Below are positions 5,560 through 8,767 of a stretch of DNA of 8,767 bases, one piece after another; within the stretch, counting starts at the first letter, position 1; each line of letters begins with the position of its first letter. Below the pieces are notes generated by a model. It searched no databases. It was not told the origin of the DNA and saw only the letters and a program-made list of their open reading frames with translations. The position numbers were made by a program, and so were the translations under genes. Source of the stretch: Desulfobacterales bacterium (lineage in GTDB: Bacteria; Desulfobacterota; Desulfobacteria; Desulfobacterales; Desulfosalsimonadaceae). Where the stretch lies: NCBI GenBank assembly GCA_018224315.1, contig JAGTVF010000119.1:1-8767 (forward strand), read 5' to 3'.

Positions 5560-7748
5560 ACGAGCCACAATCCGGCGCAAAGGGCTTGCGGCAGGCCCTT
5601 TCTGAATATGATGCCAAGCAGTTTTTAAAACCCTTTGGGGTACCCGTGGTCGAAGAGATATCTGCTCCCGGCGCTGTTCAGGCCGCAGAGGCCGCCGCCC
5701 GGATCGGCTTTCCCGTGGTTGTAAAAGCCCTTGGAAGCACGCTTTTACACAAGACCGAGGCGGGTCTGGTGCGCATGCACCTTTTTGATGAAAATGCAGT
5801 GAAAAGTGCCGCAGAAGAGATTGCCGGCCAAGCCGGCGCGGCCCTGGAAGGTTTCCTGGTCCAGCCCCAGGTTTCAGCCAGGCGGGAATTTGTTGCCGGC
5901 ATGTTTCGGGACCCGGAATACGGGCCCGTGGTTATGTTCGGGCTTGGGGGCATTTTTACCGAGGCTTTCTCCGATGTGGTCTTTCGGCTGGCGCCCCTGA
6001 GTGCCGAAGATGCCCGGAATATGATTGATGAAGTCCGTTCCCGGGCGCTTCTGGATTCGTTCCGGGGAGAAGCCGCCGCAGACCGGGCCATGCTGGTCAG
6101 CACCCTCACCGGTATTTCCAGGGCGGCGCTGGAATACCCGGATGTGGCTGAAATTGATATCAATCCTTTGCTCATCACCCAAGACGGCACAGTGGTGGCC
6201 GTTGATGCCCTGGTGGTCAAGGCCCCGATCACGGAGGGGAAAAAATTTCTTCCGGCCGTGGATCCCTCTGTTCTGGGCGCGTTGTTCCATCCCCGGTCCG
6301 TTGCCTTTGTGGGCGCCTCCGCCGAGCTTGGCAAATGGGGCTATACCCTGCTGACCAATGCCATTGGCGGCGGCTACAAAGGCGATATTTACCTTGTCAA
6401 TCCCAGGGGCGGAAAGATTGCCGGCCGAACCGTTTATAAGCGTGTCACCGACATTCCCGGGCAGGTGGACGTGGCCGTGGTGACCATCCCGGCAGCCAAA
6501 GTCCCCGATCTGATCCCGGAGTTTCAGCAAAAAGGGATTTCCTACATGCTGCTGATTGCTTCGGGATTTGCCGAAACCGGGGAAGACGGGGCCCGTTCCG
6601 AAAGACAGCTCGTAAAACAGGCCCGCAAAGCCGGCATTTACCTCATTGGGCCCAATACCATGGGCATCTGCAATCCCCATATTTCGTTTTACTGCACCGG
6701 CAGTCACGTGCGGCCGGAAGACGGATCGGTTAGCATGGTGGCCCAGTCCGGCAATATGGGAAACCAGCTGCTGGCGTTTGCCGAATTGCAGGGCGTGGGC
6801 ATCAGGGCCTTTTGCGGATCCGGAAACGAGGGCATGATTACCATCGAGGATTACCTGGATGCATTTGAGGTCGATTCCCTGACGAAAACGGTGATGCTTT
6901 ACGTGGAAAGTGTTAAAAACGGCCGGCGGTTTTATGAAAGCGCCCGCCGGGTGGGACGCAAAAAACCCATTGTTTTGCTCAAAGGGGGCCAGACCGCAGC
7001 CGGCACAAAGGCGGCTTCAAGCCATACCGGGGCAATGGCCTCGGATGCCCGGGTGTTTAACGCCGTGTGCCGCCAGGCCGGCATCGTCAAGGTGGACAAG
7101 CCCCTGGACCTGCTGGATCTGTCTGCCGCGTTTTCCTCCCTGCCGCTTCCCCGGGGCAGCCGGGTGGCCATCATGACCCTGGGCGGGGGATGGGGTGTGG
7201 TGGCCGCTGACCTGTGCGAACACTACGGCCTGCAGGTCCCGGAGCTGCCGGAGGATCTGATCCGTGAAATTGACGATGTGCTGCCCCCGTACTGGAGCCG
7301 GGCCAATCCCGTGGATCTGGTGGGAGAAAACGATGAGCAGCTGCCTGTAAAGGTCATTGAGCTTCTGGCCAATTGGGACGGTTGTGATGCGGTTATCAAT
7401 CTTGGCATCGTGGGCCGCCGGCACATGCTGTCAAGGATGGTGGCTTCCGTGCAGACTGCGGATCCCGACTGTCCCGAGGGTTTCATGGAATCCATGCTCG
7501 CGTCCCTGGATGATTTTGAGACCCGCTACATCACCCATATCGCGGACTTAATGGAATCCTGCCAAAAGCCGATTCTGGGGGTGAACATGCTGCGTGATGA
7601 AAAGGACAAAACCGTCTACACCCTTGAGGGCCGCCAGTACAAGGGATTGTTTTACCCCACACCGGAGCAGGCGGTGAAATCCCTGGCCAAACTATTCGAG
7701 TATCAGCGTTTCCGCGAAAAAGAAACCCGCCAGTCCCCAAAAGCGTAA
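5556..7748 (+). CDS. Acyl-CoA synthetase (NDP-forming), fused, ATP-grasp domain first
   Basis: Enzymes of this family interconvert acyl-CoA + ADP + phosphate and acid + CoA + ATP through acyl-phosphate and phosphohistidine intermediates, in the cytoplasm. From 5556 the protein has 730 residues. Residues about 10-225 are the ATP-grasp (beta) part, with Lys57 in PVVVKA, His65 in LLHKTEAG (probably the second phosphohistidine site known in archaeal enzymes), GLGGIF, and DINPLL at 201-206. Residues about 240-365 are the CoA-binding Rossmann domain (FVGAS, YLVNP). Two flavodoxin-like succinyl-CoA-ligase domains follow, about 385-520 and 525-715, with GNEG, and SSHTGA at 488-493 where His490 corresponds to the catalytic phosphohistidine. 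The usual fused order is CoA-binding first; here beta precedes alpha. GPNTMG (365-370) and AQSGNMG (396-402) differ from the common GPNCLG and SQSGALG. The acid substrate cannot be told from sequence: acetate, branched-chain or aryl acids are all possible. No acetyltransferase domain is present. Confidence 0.92.
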   Translation: MNEPQSGAKGLRQALSEYDAKQFLKPFGVPVVEEISAPGAVQAAEAAARIGFPVVVKALGSTLLHKTEAGLVRMHLFDENAVKSAAEEIAGQAGAALEGFLVQPQVSARREFVAGMFRDPEYGPVVMFGLGGIFTEAFSDVVFRLAPLSAEDARNMIDEVRSRALLDSFRGEAAADRAMLVSTLTGISRAALEYPDVAEIDINPLLITQDGTVVAVDALVVKAPITEGKKFLPAVDPSVLGALFHPRSVAFVGASAELGKWGYTLLTNAIGGGYKGDIYLVNPRGGKIAGRTVYKRVTDIPGQVDVAVVTIPAAKVPDLIPEFQQKGISYMLLIASGFAETGEDGARSERQLVKQARKAGIYLIGPNTMGICNPHISFYCTGSHVRPEDGSVSMVAQSGNMGNQLLAFAELQGVGIRAFCGSGNEGMITIEDYLDAFEVDSLTKTVMLYVESVKNGRRFYESARRVGRKKPIVLLKGGQTAAGTKAASSHTGAMASDARVFNAVCRQAGIVKVDKPLDLLDLSAAFSSLPLPRGSRVAIMTLGGGWGVVAADLCEHYGLQVPELPEDLIREIDDVLPPYWSRANPVDLVGENDEQLPVKVIELLANWDGCDAVINLGIVGRRHMLSRMVASVQTADPDCPEGFMESMLASLDDFETRYITHIADLMESCQKPILGVNMLRDEKDKTVYTLEGRQYKGLFYPTPEQAVKSLAKLFEYQRFREKETRQSPKA

Positions 7749-7756
7749 AATCTGAA

Positions 7757-7788
7757 TCGTGAACTAAAAACCAAGTCTTAGTTCATGA
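7757..7788. terminator. Inverted repeat at the convergent gene junction, possible terminator
   Basis: TCGTGAACTAA (7757-7767) pairs with TTAGTTCATGA (7778-7788), 10 Watson-Crick pairs plus one G-T, around a 10-nt loop. It begins 9 bp after the synthetase stop and overlaps the last codons and TAG stop of the radical SAM gene. Neither strand has a T-tract directly after it, so it may act as an RNA 3'-end stabiliser or factor-dependent stop instead of an intrinsic terminator. Confidence 0.35.
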
Positions 7789-8767
7789 GCGTTTATGTCC
7801 GGGTCCGGGCGGATTTTAAATTTTTTCACCCCTGGATAGCGCAAATGGAGTTTTTCCAGGTTGGATTTGGCAAGCCCCTGCATCCGGCTGATGCTTCCGG
7901 GGTGCACGTGCAGCATTACGGTATCCGGAAGGTCACTGGCGGCATCCAGCAGGTTTGCGGCGCGGTCATACATCAAAGATGCAAACACCATGTGGCCGAA
8001 AGCCGGGTGATAGGGCCCGGCCAGTATGGCGCCCGGGCTATCCAGGCCTTCTGATGCCTGAAGGCCCATCCGAACCACTTTAATTCCGGCATTGTTAAAA
8101 ATTTGAAATAGTTTTTTGGTGCGCAAAACACCGGCTTCCAGATCAAGGGGGGCAAACCGGCCGGCCAGGTAATCAGCGGCCAGGGGGCTTTTGTTTAGGA
8201 CCAAAAGCGGATAAATTCGGACAAAATCCGGCTCCAGGGCAGCCACGGCACGGGCTGTATCCAGGCTGGAGGCCTCGTCCTCCCCGGGCAGGCCGGTCAT
8301 GATCTGGCAGCCCAGGGCGTATCCGGCGGTTTTCAGTTTTTGGGCCGCAAACCGGGTATCTGCAGCACTATGACCCCGCTTGACTTTTTCCAGTACCCTG
8401 TCATCCATGGACTGCACTCCAAGTTCCACAGTGGTCACCGGGTAGTTGGACATGATTTCAAGGCGTTCTTTGTCAATGGTATCCGGCCGGGTGGAAAACC
8501 GGATTCCGTTGATTTTTCCCGCGGAAACAAAACCGGCTGCCGCATCCAGCAGCCTGCAGATGTCTGCGGACCCAAGGCCCAGAAAATTGCCCCCGAAAAA
8601 GGAAATCTCTGTAAAGCCCCGGTTGGTGCGCTTAAAATTCAGGTATTGTCTTGTTGTGCGGGTGATTTCGGTTGCATCCGGCAGCACGGCGGCGGCTCCG
8701 GTCACGGAATTCTGGTTGCAGAACCGACACCTGTGTCTGCATCCCTTGTGGGGAATAAACACCGGGA
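7764..8767 (-). CDS. Elp3-like radical SAM protein, 5' end outside window
   Basis: Radical SAM enzymes bind a [4Fe-4S] cluster and cleave S-adenosylmethionine to a 5'-deoxyadenosyl radical. Counting from the GTG at 8762, the cluster cysteines are Cys8, Cys12 and Cys15 in CRHRCRFCNQ. Next come FFGGNF (family norm FFGGSF or FFGGTF), RFSTRPD, and VELGVQSMDDRVLEKVKRGH, then GLPGEDE and VRIYPLLVLN. The C-terminal part with AGPYHPAFG matches the accessory domain that follows the core in Elp3/MiaB/NifB-like proteins. No acetyltransferase domain is present, so it is not true Elp3. The GTG is almost certainly an internal Val, because the family normally reads VFIPHxGC there and the frame stays open to the window edge; only a short N-terminal piece seems missing. 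Related proteins are often annotated as coproporphyrinogen oxidase-like, which I would not adopt. The substrate is unknown. It ends 15 bp from the convergent synthetase gene. Confidence 0.9.
   Translation of the reverse strand, partial: PVFIPHKGCRHRCRFCNQNSVTGAAAVLPDATEITRTTRQYLNFKRTNRGFTEISFFGGNFLGLGSADICRLLDAAAGFVSAGKINGIRFSTRPDTIDKERLEIMSNYPVTTVELGVQSMDDRVLEKVKRGHSAADTRFAAQKLKTAGYALGCQIMTGLPGEDEASSLDTARAVAALEPDFVRIYPLLVLNKSPLAADYLAGRFAPLDLEAGVLRTKKLFQIFNNAGIKVVRMGLQASEGLDSPGAILAGPYHPAFGHMVFASLMYDRAANLLDAASDLPDTVMLHVHPGSISRMQGLAKSNLEKLHLRYPGVKKFKIRPDPDINAHELRLGF

Noticed and set aside
5874..6707. Minus-strand open frame of 277 codons opposite the acyl-CoA synthetase
   Set aside because: It is a shadow of a strongly conserved coding frame; its Gly/His/Asn-rich product has no motif.
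8760..8762. GTG as the true start of the radical SAM gene
   Set aside because: It lies only 7 codons before the first cluster cysteine where the family has an internal Val, and the frame stays open to the window edge, so the start is outside.

Overview
The window looks like chromosomal DNA of a Gram-negative bacterium, most plausibly a Desulfobacterota (delta-proteobacterial, Desulfobacter-like) species. This rests on the style of the proteins: a class A penicillin-binding protein with an inserted OB-like domain, an ADP-forming acyl-CoA synthetase in the ATP-grasp-first order, an Elp3-like radical SAM protein, and a long uncharacterised protein. The high use of G/C in third codon positions fits. 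It is an inference; no rRNA or other taxonomic marker is present. I see no IS element, phage gene, CRISPR array, tRNA or rRNA.

Layout from left to right. (1) 1-1464 (+): C-terminal part of a PBP1A-type peptidoglycan synthase, cut by the left edge. (2) 1490-2098 (-): a small alpha/beta hydrolase resembling ABHD14, convergent with the PBP gene, with a weak terminator between them. (3) 2099-2335: a divergent intergenic region with a TATAAT promoter, a perfect 8-bp inverted repeat over its -35 element, and a 12-bp direct repeat. (4) 2336-5347 (+): a 1003-residue protein of unknown function, with a divergent PHP-phosphoesterase-like segment near the N-terminus and about four to five membrane segments near the C-terminus. 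(5) 5348-5555: a leader region with a strong TTGACA promoter, a large imperfect hairpin, two competing alternative stems and a possible 26-codon upstream ORF that overlaps the next start codon as ATGA. (6) 5556-7748 (+): a fused NDP-forming acyl-CoA synthetase. (7) 7764-8767 (-): an Elp3-like radical SAM protein, convergent with the synthetase and cut by the right edge, with an inverted repeat at the junction.

The genes do not form one obvious pathway. Three are on the plus strand but each seems to have its own signals, and the two minus-strand genes are separate units. The synthetase would make or use acyl-CoA with ADP/ATP exchange, which fits energy metabolism in an anaerobe. The PBP builds cell wall. 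The hydrolase, the radical SAM protein and the 1003-residue protein have no assigned substrates.

The two places most worth a second look are the leader of the acyl-CoA synthetase gene (about 5454-5559), whose four segments can pair in mutually exclusive ways like an attenuator, and the 1003-residue protein, which seems to join a decayed or altered PHP metal-binding fold to a polytopic membrane domain. Neither could be tested here by folding or homology search.
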